DNA from: Petrolisthes cinctipes
Lineage: Eukaryota; Arthropoda; Malacostraca; Decapoda; Porcellanidae
Length of the DNA: 64,000 nucleotides
Direction of reading: 5' to 3'
Assembly (NCBI GenBank): GCA_033782935.1
Contig: JAWQEG010000255.1
Span: 1 to 64,000, forward strand
In this document: in pieces, positions 50,851-63,600 of the stretch
How positions within the stretch are numbered: position 1 is the stretch's first letter
Layout: every line of letters starts with the position of its first letter
The notes under the pieces: model-generated
Seen by the model: the letters and a program-made list of their open reading frames with translations, nothing else
What the model was told of the DNA's origin: nothing
The model's database searches: none
Translations under genes and position numbers: made by a program

Positions 50851-53800
50851 TATTTTTGGGTCCCAGAAGCGATCTGTATATGCCTACGCAGTGCTAAAAT
50901 GTTTTCAAAATATAGACTCAAAACATGCTAATAATCGATATTTTTGGTGTCCAAAGTCGATATGTGCATGCATCTTCTGTACCCGTTTATATCTCAAATT
51001 CAGGCTCAAAACACCCGAAAATTCAGTATTTTTGGGTCCCAGAAGCTATCTGTACATGCCTACTCAGTGCTAGAACAATTTCAAAATATTGGCCCAAAAC
51101 ATGCTAAAAGTCGATATTTTGGGTGCCCAAAGTCGATATGTGCATGCATCCTCTGTACCCGTTTATATTTCAAATTCAGGCTCAAAACACGCGAAAATTC
51201 GATATTTTTTGGTCCCAGAAGCGACTTGTATATACCTACTCCACGCTAGAATATTTTCAAGAAACAGACCCAAAACATGCTTAAAATCGATATTTTATGT
51301 GCAAAAAGTCGATATGTGCATGCATATTCAGTACCCGTTTATATCTCAAATTCAAGCTCAAAACACCCGAAAATTCGATACTTTTGGGTCCTCGATGCAA
51401 TCTGTATATGCCTACTCCGTGTTTAAGTATTTTTAAAATACATGCCCAAAACATGCTGAAAATCGATATTTTAGCTGCCCACAGTCAATATGTGCATGCA
51501 TCTTCTGTACCCGTTTATATCTTAAATTCAGGCTCTAAACACCCGAAAACTCGATATTTTTGGGTCCCAGAAGCGATCTGTACATGCCTACGCAATGCTA
51601 GAATGTTTTCAAGACACAGACCTAAAACATGCTAAAAATCGATATTTTAGATGCCCAATGTCGATATGTTCATGCAACTTCTGTACTGTCCCAGTTTATA
51701 TCTCAAATTCAGGCTCAAAACTCCCAAAAATTCGGTATTTTTGGGTCCCAGAAGCGATCTGTGCATGCCTACTCAATGCTAGAATATTTTCAAAATAAAA
51801 GCCCAATACATGCTAAAAATCGATATTTTAGGTTCCCAATGTCGATATGTGCATGCATCTTCTGTACACGTTTATATCTCAAATTCAGGCTCAAAACACC
51901 CAAAAATTCGATATTTTTGGGTAGAAGAAGAGATCTGTACATGCCTACTCAGTGCTAGAATGTTTGCAAAATATAGGCTCAAAACATGCTAAAAATCGAT
52001 ATTTTAGGTGTCCCAAGTCGATGTGTGCATAGATATTTTGTATCAGTTTATATCTCAAATTTAGGCTCAAAACACCAGAAAATTCGATATTTTTGGGTCC
52101 TAGATGCAATCTGTATATGCCTACTCCGTGTCTAAGTATTTTCAAAAGACATGCCCAAAACATGCTGAAAATCGATATTTTAGCTGCCCATAGTCAATAT
52201 GTGCATGCATCTTCTGTACCCGTTTATATCTTAAATTCAGGCTCTAAACACCCGAAAATTCGGTATTTTTTGGTCCCAGAAGCGATCTGGTATACATGCC
52301 TACTCAGTGTTAGAGTAATTTAAAAATACAGGCCATAAAACATGCTGAAAATCGATATTTTAGGTGCCCAAAGTCGATATGTGCATGCATCTTCTGCACC
52401 CGTTTATATCTCAAATTCAGGCTCAAAACAGCCGAATATTCAATAGTTTTAGGTTCCAGAAGCGATCTGTACATGTTTACTCAGTGCTAGAATGTTTTTA
52501 AAATACAGGTTTAAAACATGCTAAAAATTTATATTTTAGGTGTCCCAAGTCGATATGTGCATGCATCTTCTGTACTCGTTTATATCTCAAATTCAGGCTC
52601 AAAACACATGAAAAATTGATATTTTTTGGCCCCAGAAGCAACCTGTATATGCCTACTTTTTGCTAGAATGTTTTCAAGATACAGACCCAAAACATGCTAA
52701 AAATCGATATTTTAGATGCCCAATGTCGATATGTGCATGCATCTTCTGTACTGTACCCGTTTGTATCTCAAATTCAGTCTCAAAACACCCGAAAATTCAA
52801 TATTTTTGTGTCCCAGAAGCGATCTGTAGATGCCTACGCAGTGCTAGAATAATTTCAAAATATTGGCCCAAAACATGCTAAAAATTGATATTTTAGGTGT
52901 CCAAAGTCGATATGTGCATACATCTTTTGTACCCGTTTATATCTCAAATTCAGGCTCGAAACACCCGAAAATTCGATATTTTTGTGTCCAAGAAGATATA
53001 TGTACATGCCTACTCAGTGCTAGAAGGTTTGCAAAATATAGGCTCAAAACATGCTAAAAATCGATATTTTAGGTGCCCAAAGTCGATATGTGCATGCATC
53101 TTCTGTACCCGTTTATATCTCAAATTCAGGCTCAAAACACTCAAAAAATCAATATTTTTGTGTCTCAGAAGCAATCTGTACATGACTACTCCGTGTTAGA
53201 GTGTTTTAAAAATACATGCCCAAAACATGCTCAAAATCGATATTTGGGGTTCCCAAAGTCGATATATGCATGCATCCTCTGTACCCGTTTATATCTCAAA
53301 TTCAGGCTCAAAACACCCAAAAATTCGATATTTTTGTGTCCCAGAAGCGATCTGTACGTGTCTACTCCGTGTTAGAGTATTTTAAAAATACAGGCCCAAA
53401 ACATGCTAAAAATCGATATTTTGGGTGCCCAAAGTCGATATGTGCATGCATCCTCTGTACCCGTTTATATTTCAAATTCAGGCTCAAAACACTCGAAAAT
53501 TCCATATTTTTGTGTCCCTTAAGCGATCTGTACATGCATACTCAGTGCTAGAATGTTTTCAAAATATAGGCTCAAAACATGCTAAAAATCGATATTTTAG
53601 GTGTCCAAAGTCGATATGTGCATGCATCTTCTGTACCAGTTTAAATCTCAAATTCAGGCTCAAAACACCCGAAAAATCGATATTTTTGGGTCCCAAAAGC
53701 GATCTGTATATGTCTACTCCGTGTTAGAGTTTTTTTAAAATACAGGCCCAAAACATACTAAAAATCGATATTTTAGGTGCCCATAGTCGATATGTGCATG

Positions 53801-54430
53801 CATCTTCTGTATCCGTTTATATCTCAAATTCATGCTCAAAACACCCGAATATTCGATATTTTGGGGTCCCAGAAGCGATCTGTACATGCCTACTCCGTGA
53901 TAGAGTATTTTCAAAATTCAGGCCCAAAACATGCTGAAAATCTATATTTTAGGTGCCCAAAGTCAATATGTGTATGCATCTTATGTACCCGTCTATATCC
54001 TAAATTCAGGTTCAAAACACCCAAAAATTCGATATTTTTGGGTCCCAGAAGCGATCTGTACATGCCTACTCCTTGCTAGAATTTTTTCAAGATACAGACC
54101 CAAAACATACTAAAAATCGATATTTTGGGTGCAAAAGTCGATATGTGCATGCATCTTCTGTACCCGTTTATATCTCAAATTCAGGCTCAAAACACCCAAA
54201 AAATCGATATTTTTGTGTCCCAGAAGCGATCTGTACATGTCTACACCGGGTTTGAGTATTTTCAAGATACAGACCCAAAACATGCTCAAAATCGATATTT
54301 TAAGTGCAAAAAGTCGATATGTGCATGCATCTTCTGTACCCGTTTATATCTCAAATTCAGGCTCAAAACACCCGAAAATTCGATATTTTTGGGTCCTAAA
54401 AGCGATCTGTACGTTATCTACTCCGTGTTA
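50850..54430 (+). repeat. Domain of mixed monomers after HOR3
   Basis: About 20 monomers. The first part (about 51300-52330) still resembles HOR2/HOR3, including AATGCTAGAATATTTTC, GTCGATGTGTGCATAGATAT and CTGGTATACATGCC, and TGTACTGTAC recurs at 52747. After about 52860 the monomers change to the type seen in the last 10 kb. No clean long period was found. Confidence 0.7.
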
Positions 54431-57250
54431 GAGTATTTTTAAAATACAGGCCCAAAACATACTAAAAATCGATATTTTAGGTGCAAAAGTCGATATGTGC
54501 ATGCATCTTCTGTACCCGTTTATATCTCAAATTCAGGCTCAAAACACCCGAAAATTCAATATTTTTGGGTCCCAGAAGCGATCTGTACGTGCATACTCCG
54601 TGTTAGAGTGTTTTTAAAATACAAGCCCAAAACATGCTAAAAATCGATATTTTATGTGCCCAAAGTCAATATGTGTATGCATCTTCTGTATCCGTGTATA
54701 TCCCTAATTCAGGTTCAAAACACCAGAAAATTCGATATTTTTCTGTCCCAGAAGCGATCTGTACATGCCTACTCCTTGCTAGAATGTTTTCAAGATACAG
54801 ACCCAAAACATGCTCAAAATCGATATTTTAAGTGCAAAAAGTCGATATGTGCATGCATCTTCTGTACCCGTTTATATCTCAAATTCAGGCTCAAAACTCC
54901 GAAAATTCGATATTTTTTGGTACCTTAAGCAATCTGCACATGCCTACTCAGTGCTAGAATGTTTTTAAAAAACCGGCTCAAAACATGCTATAAATCGATA
55001 TTTTAGGTGTCCAAAGTCGATATGTGCATGCATCTTCTGTACCCGTATATATATCAAATTCAGGCTCAAAACACCCGAAAATTCGGTATTTTTGGGTCCC
55101 AGAAGCGATCTGTACATGCCTACTCCTTGCTAGAATGTTTTCAAGATACAGACCCAAAACATGCTCAAAATCGATATTTTATGTGCAAAAAGTCGATATG
55201 TGTATGCATCCTCTGTACCCGGATATATCCCAAATTCTGGCTCAAAACCCCCGAAAATTCGATATTTTTGGGTCCCAGAAGCGATCTGTACATGCCTACT
55301 CAGTGCTAGAATATTTTCAAATTATACGCCCAAAACATACTAAAAATCGATATTTTGGGTGCCAAAGTCGATATGTGCATGCATCTTCTGTACCCGTTTA
55401 TATCTCAAATTCAGGATCAAAACACCAGAAAATTCGATATTTTTGGGTCCCAAAAGCCATCTGTACATGCATACTCCGTGTTAGAGTATTTTCAAAATAC
55501 AAGCCTAAAACATGTTGAAAATCGATATTTTAGATGCCAAAGTCAATATGTGTATGCATCTTCTGTACCCGTCTATATCCCAAATTCAGGTTCAAAACAT
55601 TCGAAAATTCAATATTTTTGGGTCCCAGAAGCAATCTGTACATGCCTACTTCTTGCTAGAATGTTTTCAAGATACAGACCCAAAACATGCTCAAAATCGA
55701 TATTTTAGGTGCAAAAAGTCGATATGTGCATGCATCTTCTGTACCCGTTTATATCTCAAATTCAGGCTCAAAACACCCGAAAATTCGATATTTTTGGGTC
55801 CCAAAAGCGATCTGTACATGCCTACTCCGTGTTAGAGTATTTTCAAAATACAGATCCAAAACATGCTCAAAATCGATATTTTAGGTGCCCAAAGTCGATA
55901 CGTGCATGCATCTTCTGTATCCGTCTATATCCCAAATTCAGGTTCAAAATACCCGAAAACTCGATATTTTTGGGTCCCAGGAGCGATCTGTACATGCCTA
56001 CTCCTTGCTAGAAATTTTTCAAGATACAAACCCAAAACAAGATCAAAATCGATCTTTTAGGTGCAAAAAGTCGATACGTGCATGCATCTTCTGTACCCAT
56101 TTATCTCTCAAATTCAGGCTCAAAACACCCGAAAATTCGATATTATTGGGTCACAAAAGCGATCTGTACATGTCTTCTCCGTGTTAAAGTATTTTTAAAA
56201 TACAGGCCTAAAACATACTAAAAATCGATATTTTAGGTGTCCAAAGTCGATATGTGCATGCATCTTCTGTACCCGTTTATATCTCAAATTCAGGCTCAAA
56301 ACACCCAAAAAATCCATATTTTTGGGTCCCAGAAGCGATCTGTACGTGCTTACTCCGTGTTAGAGTGTTTTTAAAATACAAGCCCAAAACATGCTAAAAA
56401 TCGATATTTTATGTGCCCAAAGTCAATATGTGTATGCATCTTCTGTATCCGTGTATATCCCTAATTCAGGTTCAAAACACCAGAAAATTCGATATTTTTG
56501 GGTCCCAGAAGCGATCTGTACATGCCTACTCCTTGCTAGAATGTTTTCAAGATACAGACCCAAAACATGCTCAAAATCGATATTTTAAGTGCAAAAAGTC
56601 GATATGTGCATGCATCTTCTGTACCCGTTTATATCTCAAATTCAGGCTCAAAACTCCGAAAATTCGATATTTTTTGGTACCTTAAGCAATCTGCACATGC
56701 CTACTCAGTGCTAGAATGTTTTTAAAAAAACCGGCTCAAAACATGCTATAAATCGATATTTTAGGTGTCCAAAGTCGATATGTGCATGCATCTTCAGTAC
56801 CCGTATATATATCAAATTCAGGCTCAAAACACCCAAAAAATCGATATTTTTGTGTCCCAGAAGCGATCTGTACATGCCTACTCCGTGTTACAGTATTTTT
56901 CAAATTACAAGCCTAAAACATGTTGAAAATCGATATTTTAGCTGCCAAAGTCAATATGTGTATGCATCTTCTGTACCCGTCTATATCCCAAATTCAGGTT
57001 CAAAACATTCGAAAATTCGATATTTTTGGGTCCCAGAAGCAATCTGTACATGCCTACTTCTTGCTAGAATGTTTTCAAGATACAGACCCAAAACATGCTC
57101 AAAATCGATATTTTAGGTGCAAAAAGTCGATATGTGCATGCATCTTCTGTACCCGTTTATATCTCAAATTCAGGCTCAAAACACCCGAAAATTCGATATT
57201 TTTGGGTCCCAAAAGCGATCTGTACATGCCTACTCCGTGTTAGAGTATTT
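54430..57250 (+). repeat. Multi-monomer duplication, offsets 1757 and 1408 bp
   Basis: 54430-55060 recurs 1757 bp later; TTTTTTGGTACCTTAAGC and the odd AAACCGGCTCAAAACATGC are at about 54912-54985 and 56669-56744. About 55500-55835 recurs 1408 bp later (TTTTAGATGCC or TTTTAGCTGCC plus AAAGTCAATATG, then ACATTCGAAAATTC). The change in offset is close to two monomers, so the second copy lost two. Confidence 0.85.
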
Positions 57251-59970
57251 TCAAAATACAGGCCCAAAAGATGCTCAAAATCGATATTTTAGGTGTAAAG
57301 GTCGATATGTGCATGCATCTTCTGTACCCGTTTATATCTCAAATTCATGCTCAAAACACCCGAAAATTCAATGTTTTTGGGTCAAAGAAGCGATCTGTAC
57401 GTGCATACTCAGTGTTTGAATATTTTAAAAATATAGGCTCAGAACGTGCTAAAAATCGATATTTTGGGTGCCCAAAGTCGATATGTGCATGCATCTTCTG
57501 TACCCGTTTATATCTCAAATTCAGGCTCAAAACACCCAAAAATTCGATATTTCTGTGTGGCCATAAGCGATCTGTACGTGTCTACTCCGTGTTAGAGTAT
57601 TTTAAAAATACAGGCCCAAAATATGGTCAAAATCGATATATTGGGTGCCCAAAGTCGATATGTGCATGCATCTTCTGTACCCGTTTATATCTCAAATTCA
57701 GACTCAAAACACCCGAATATTCGATATTTTTGGGTCTCAAAAGCCATCTGTACATGCATACTCCGTGTCAGAGTATTTTCAAAATACAAGCCTAAAACAT
57801 GCTGAAAATCGATATTTTAGCTGCCCAAAGTCAATATGTGTATGCATCTTCTGTACCCGTCTATATCCCAAATTCAGGTTCAAAACATTCGAAAATTCGA
57901 TGTTTTTGGGTCCCAGAAGCAATCTGTACATGCCTACTCCTTGCTAGAATTTTTTCAAGATACAGACCCAAAACAAGATAAAAATCGATATTTTAGGTGC
58001 AAAATGTCAATATGTGCATGCATCTTCTGTACCCATTTATCTCTCAAATTCAGGCTCAAAACACCCGAAAATTCGATATTTTTGGGTCACAAAAGCGATC
58101 TGTACATGTCTTCTCCGTGTTAAAGTATTTTTAAAATACAGGCCTAAAACATACTAAAAATCGATATTTTAGGTGTCCAAAGTCGATATGTGCATGCATC
58201 TTCTGTACCCGTTTATATCTCAAATTCAGGCTCAAAACACCCAAAAAATCCATATTTTTGTGTCCCAGAAGCGATCTGTACATGCCTACTCCGTGGTACA
58301 GTATTTTCAGAATACAGGCCCAAAACATGCTCAAAATCGATATTTTAGGTGCCTAAAGTCGATATGTGCATGCATCTTCTGTATCCGTTTATATCTCATA
58401 TTCAGGCTCAAAACACCCGAAAATTCGATATTTTTGGGTCACAAAAGCGATCTGTACATGCCTTCTCCGTGTTAAAGTATTTTCAAAATACAGGCTTAAA
58501 ACATGCTGAAAATCTATATTTTAGGTGCTCAAAGTCAATATGTGTATGCATCTTCTGTACCCGTCTATATTTTAAATTCAGGCTCAAAACACACAAAAAA
58601 TCGATTTTTTTGTGTCCCAGAAGCGATCTCTACATGTCTACACCGTATTTGAGTTTTTTCAAAATACAGGCCCAAAAGATGCTCAAAATCGATATTTTAG
58701 GTGTAAAGGTCGATATGTGCATGCATCTTCTGTACCCGTTTATATCTCAAATTCATGCTCAAAACACCCGAAAATTCAATGTTTTTGGGTCACAGAAGCG
58801 ATCTGTACGTGCATACTCAGTGTTTGAATATTTTAAAAATATAGGCTCAGAACGTGCTAAAAATCGATATTTTGGGTGCCCAAAGTCGATATGTGCATGC
58901 ATCTTCTGTACCCGTTTATATCTCAAATTCAGGCTCAAAACACCCAAAAATTCGATATTTCTGTGTGGCCATAAGCGATCTGTACGTGTCTACTCCGTGT
59001 TAGAGTATTTTAAAAATACAGGCCCAAAATATGGTCAAAATCGATATATTGGGTGCCCAAAGTCGATATGTGCATGCATCTTCTGTACCCGTTTATATCT
59101 CAAATTCAGACTCAAAACACCCGAATATTCGATATTTTTGGGTCTCAAAAGCCATCTGTACATGCATACTCCGTGTCAGAGTATTTTCAAAATACAAGCC
59201 TAAAACATGCTGAAAATCGATATTTTAGCTGCCCAAAGTCAATATGTGTATGCATCTTCTGTACCCGTCTATATCCCAAATTCAGGTTCAAAACATTCGA
59301 AAATTCGATGTTTTTGGGTCCCAGAAGCAATCTGTACATGCCTACTCCTTGCTAGAATTTTTTCAAGATACAGACCCAAAACAAGATAAAAATCGATATT
59401 TTAGGTGCAAAATGTCGATATGTGCATGCATCTTCTGTACCCATTTATCTCTCAAATTCAGGCTCAAAACACCCGAAAATTCGATATTTTTGGGTCACAA
59501 AAGCGATCTGTACATGTCTACTCCGTGTTAAAGTATTTTTAAAATACAGGCCTAAAACATACTAAAAATCGATATTTTAGGTGTCCAAAGTCGATATGTG
59601 CATGCATCTTCTGTACCCGTTTATATCTCAAATTCAGGCTCAAAACACCCAAAAAATCCATATTTTTGTGTCCCAGAAGCGATCTGTACATGCCTACTCC
59701 GTGGTACAGTATTTTCAGAATACAGGCCCAAAACATGCTCAAAATCGATATTTTAGGTGCCTAAAGTCGATATGTGCATGCATCTTCTGTATCCGTTTAT
59801 ATCTCAAATTCATGCTCAAAACACCCGAAAATTCGATATTTTTGGGTCCCAGATGCGATCTGTACATGCCTTCTCCGTGTTAAAGTATTTTCAAAATACA
59901 GGCTTAAAACATGCTGAAAATCTATATTTTAGGTGCTCAAAGTCAATATGTGTATGCATCTTCTGTACCC
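57250..59970 (+). repeat. HOR4: near-identical 1408-bp (8-monomer) tandem pair
   Basis: 57250-58560 and 58658-59968 match almost base for base at an offset of exactly 8 x 176 = 1408. Shared private variants include GGTGTAAAGGTCGATATG (57290 and 58698), GGCTCAGAACGTGCTAAAA, TTTCTGTGTGGCCATAAGCG and AACAAGATAAAAATCG. The copies part at GTACCCGTCTATATTTTAAA (about 58557) versus GTACCCGGATATATCCC (about 59965). This is one of the youngest duplications in the window. Confidence 0.9.
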
Positions 59971-60480
59971 GGATATATCCCAAATTCTGGCTCAAAACCC
60001 CCGAAAATTCGATATTTTTGGGTCCCAGAAGCGATCTGTACATGCCTACTCAGTGCTAGAATATTTTCAAATTATACGCCCAAAACATACTAAAAATCGA
60101 TATTTTGGGTGCCAAAGTCGATATGTGCATGCATCTTCTGTACCCGTTTATATCTCAAATTCAGGATCAAAACACTCGAAAATTCGATATTTTTGGGTCC
60201 CAGAAGCAATCTGTACATGCCTACTTCTTGCTAGAATGTTTTCAAGATACAGACCCAAAACATGCTCAAAATCGATATTTTAGGTGCATAAAGTCGATAT
60301 GTGCATGCATCTTTTGTACCCGTTTATATCTCAAATTCAGGCTCAAAACACCAAAAATTCGATATTTTTGGGTCCCAGAAGCGATCTGTACATGCCTACT
60401 CAGTGCTAGAATATTTTCAAATTATACGCCCAAAACATACTAAAAATCGATATTTTGGGTGCCAAAGTCGATATGTGAAT
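59950..60480 (+). repeat. Block shared with about 55200-55480 (offset 4750) plus a local 350-bp repeat
   Basis: CCGGATATATCCCAAATTC, AAATTATACGCCCAAAACA and TTTTGGGTGCCAAAGTCG occur at about 55218-55370 and again 4750 bp later, close to 27 monomers. The latter two variants recur once more about 350 bp further on (60419-60468), a two-monomer step. Confidence 0.8.
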
Positions 60481-60633
60481 GCATCTTCTGTACCCGTTTA
60501 AATCTCAAATTCAGGCTCAAAACACCCAAAAAATCGATATTTTTTTGTCCCAGAAGCGATCTGTACATGTCTACACCTTGATTGAGTATTTTCAAAATAC
60601 AGGCCCAAAAGATGCTTAAAATCGATATTTTAT

Positions 60634-63600
60634 GTGCAAAAAGTCAATATGTGTATGCATCTTCTGTACCCGTGTATATCCCTAATTCTGGTTCAAAACC
60701 CCCGAAAATTCGATATTTTTGGGTCCCAGAAGCGATCTGAACATGCCTACTCCTTGCTAGAATGTTTTCAAGATACAAACCTAAAACATGCTCAAAATCG
60801 ATATTTTAGGTTCAAAAAGTCATGTGCATGCATCCTCTGTACCCGGTTATATCCCAAATTCAGGCTCAAAACACCCAAAAATTCGATATTTTTGGGTCCC
60901 AAAAGCGATCTGTACATGCCTTCTCAGTGCTAGAATATTTTCAAAATATATCCCCAAAACATGCTGAAAATCGATATTTTAGGTGCCCAAAGTCGATATG
61001 TGCATGAATCTTCAGTACCCGTTTATATCTCAAATTCAGGCTCAAAACACCCGAAAATTCAATATTTTTGAATCCCAGGAGCGATCTGTACATGCCTACT
61101 CAGTGCTAGAATATTTTAAATTTATACGCCGAAAACATGCTCAAAATCGATATTTAAGGTGCCCAAAGTCGATATGTGCATGCATCTTCTGTACCCATTT
61201 ATATCCCAGATTCAGACTCAAAACACCCTAATATTCGATATTTTTGTGTCCCAAAAGCAATCTGTACATGCATACTCCGTGTTAGAGTATGTTCAAAATA
61301 CAGGCCTAAAACGTGCTGGAAATTGATATTTTAGCTGCCCAAAGTCAATATGTGTATGCATCTTCTGTACCCGTCTATATCCCAAATTCAGGTTCAAAAC
61401 ACTCGAAAATTCGATATTTTTGGGTCCCAGAAGCAATCTGTACATGCCTACTTCTTGCTAGAATGTTTTCAAGATACAGACCCAAAACATGCTCAAAATC
61501 GATATTTTAGGTGCAAAAAGTCGATATGTGCATGCATCTTCTGTACCCGTTTATATCTCAAATTCAGGCGTAAAACTCCGAAAATTAGATATTTTGTGTC
61601 CCAGAAGCGATCTGTACATGCATACTCCGTGTTAGAGTGTTTTTAAAATACAGGCCCAAAACATGCTGAAAATTGATATTTTAGTTGCACAAAGTCAATA
61701 TGTGTATGCATCTTCTGTACCCGGTTATATCTCAAATTCAGGCTCAAAACACCCGAAAATTCCATATTTTTGGGTCCCAGAAGCGATTTGAACATGCCTA
61801 CTCAGTGCTAGAATGTTTTCAAAATAGAGGCTCAGAACATGCTAAAAATCGATATTTTGGGTGCCCAAAGTCGATATGTGCATGCATCTTCTGTACCCGT
61901 TTATATCTCTAATTCAGGCTCAAAACACTCAAAAATTCGATATTTTTGTGTCCCAGAAGCGATCTGTACATGCCTACTCCGTGTTAGAGTATTTTCAAAA
62001 TACAGGCCCAAAACATGCTCAAAATCAATATTTGAGGTGCCCAAAGTCGATATGTGCATGAATCTTCTGTATCCGTCTATATCCCAAATTCAGGTTCAAA
62101 ACACCCGAAAATTCGATATTTTTGGATCCCAGAAGCGATCTGAACATGCCTATTCCTTGCTAGAATTTTTTCAAGTTACAGACCAAAAACATGATCAAAA
62201 TTGATATTTTAGGTGCAAAAAGTCGATATGTGCATGCATCTTCTGTACCCGTTTATATCTCAAATTCAGGCTCAAAACACTGGAAAATTCCATATTATTG
62301 GGTCCCTTAAGCGATCTGTACTTGCATACTCAGTACTAGAATGTTTTCAAACTATAGGCTCAAAACATGCTCAAAATCGATATTTTAGGTGCCCAAAGTC
62401 GATATGTGCATGCATCTTCTGTACCCGTTTATATCTCAAATTCAGGCTCAAAACACCCAAAAAATCGATATTTTTGGGTCCCAGAAGCGATCTGTACGTG
62501 CATACTCCGTGTTAGAGTGTTTTTAAAATACAGGCCCAAAACATGCTGAAAATCGATATTTTATGTGCCCAAAGTCAATATGTGTATGCATCTTCTGTAC
62601 CCGTGTATATCCCTAATTCTGGTTCAAAACCCCCGAAAATTCGATATTTTTGGGTCCCAGAAGCGATCTGTACATGCCTACTCCTTGCTAGAATGTTTTC
62701 AAGATACAAACCTAAAACATGCTCAAAATCGATATTTTAGGTGCAAAAAGTCGATATGTGCATGCATCCTCTGTACCCGGTTATATCCCAAATTCAGGCT
62801 CAAAACACTCAAAAATTCAATATTTTTGGGTCCCAAAAGCGATCTGTACATGCCTTCTCAGAGCTAGAATATTTTCAAAATATATCCCCAAAACATGCTG
62901 AAAATCGATATTTTAGTTGCCCAAAGTCGATATGTGCATGCATCTTCAGTACCCGTTTATATCTCAAATTCAGGCTCAAAACACCCGAAAATTCAATATT
63001 TTTGAATCCCAGGAGCGATCTGTACATGCCTACTCAGTGCTAGAATATTTTCAAAATATAGGCCCAAAACATACTAAAAATCGATATTTTGGCTGCAAAA
63101 GTCGATATGTGCATGCATCTTCTGTACCCGTTTATATCTCAAATTCGGGCTCAAAACACCCGAAAATTCGATATTTTTGGGTACCAGAAGCGATCTGGAC
63201 ATGCCTACTCAGTGCTAGAATATTTTCAATTTATACGCCGAAAACATGCTCAAAATCGATATTTTAGGTGCCCAAAGTCGATATGTGCATGCATCTTCTG
63301 TACCCATTTTTATCCCAAATTCAGACTCAAAACACCCGAATATTCGATATTTTTGGGTCCCAAAAGCCATCTGTACATGCATACTCCGTGTTAGAGTATG
63401 TTCAAAATACAGGCCTAAAACGTGCTGTAAATCGATATTTTAGCTGCCCAAAGTCAATATGTGTATGCATCTTCTGTACCCGTCTATATCCCAAATTCAG
63501 GTTCAAAACACTCGAAAATTCGATATTTTTGGGTCCCAGAAGCAATCTGTACATGCCTACTTCTTGCTAGAATGTTTTCAAGATACAGACCCAAAACATG

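Noticed and set aside
58349..59203. Long open frame (284 codons), and hundreds of similar 60-225 codon frames such as 29580-30257, resembling a family of Cys/Tyr-rich repeat proteins
   Set aside because: All are translations of the satellite. The monomer is poor in stops, 176 bp is not a multiple of 3 so each monomer is read in a different frame, the same DNA is open in more than one frame, and domain-wide variants include indels of 1, 2, 5 and 15 bp with no sign of frame conservation.
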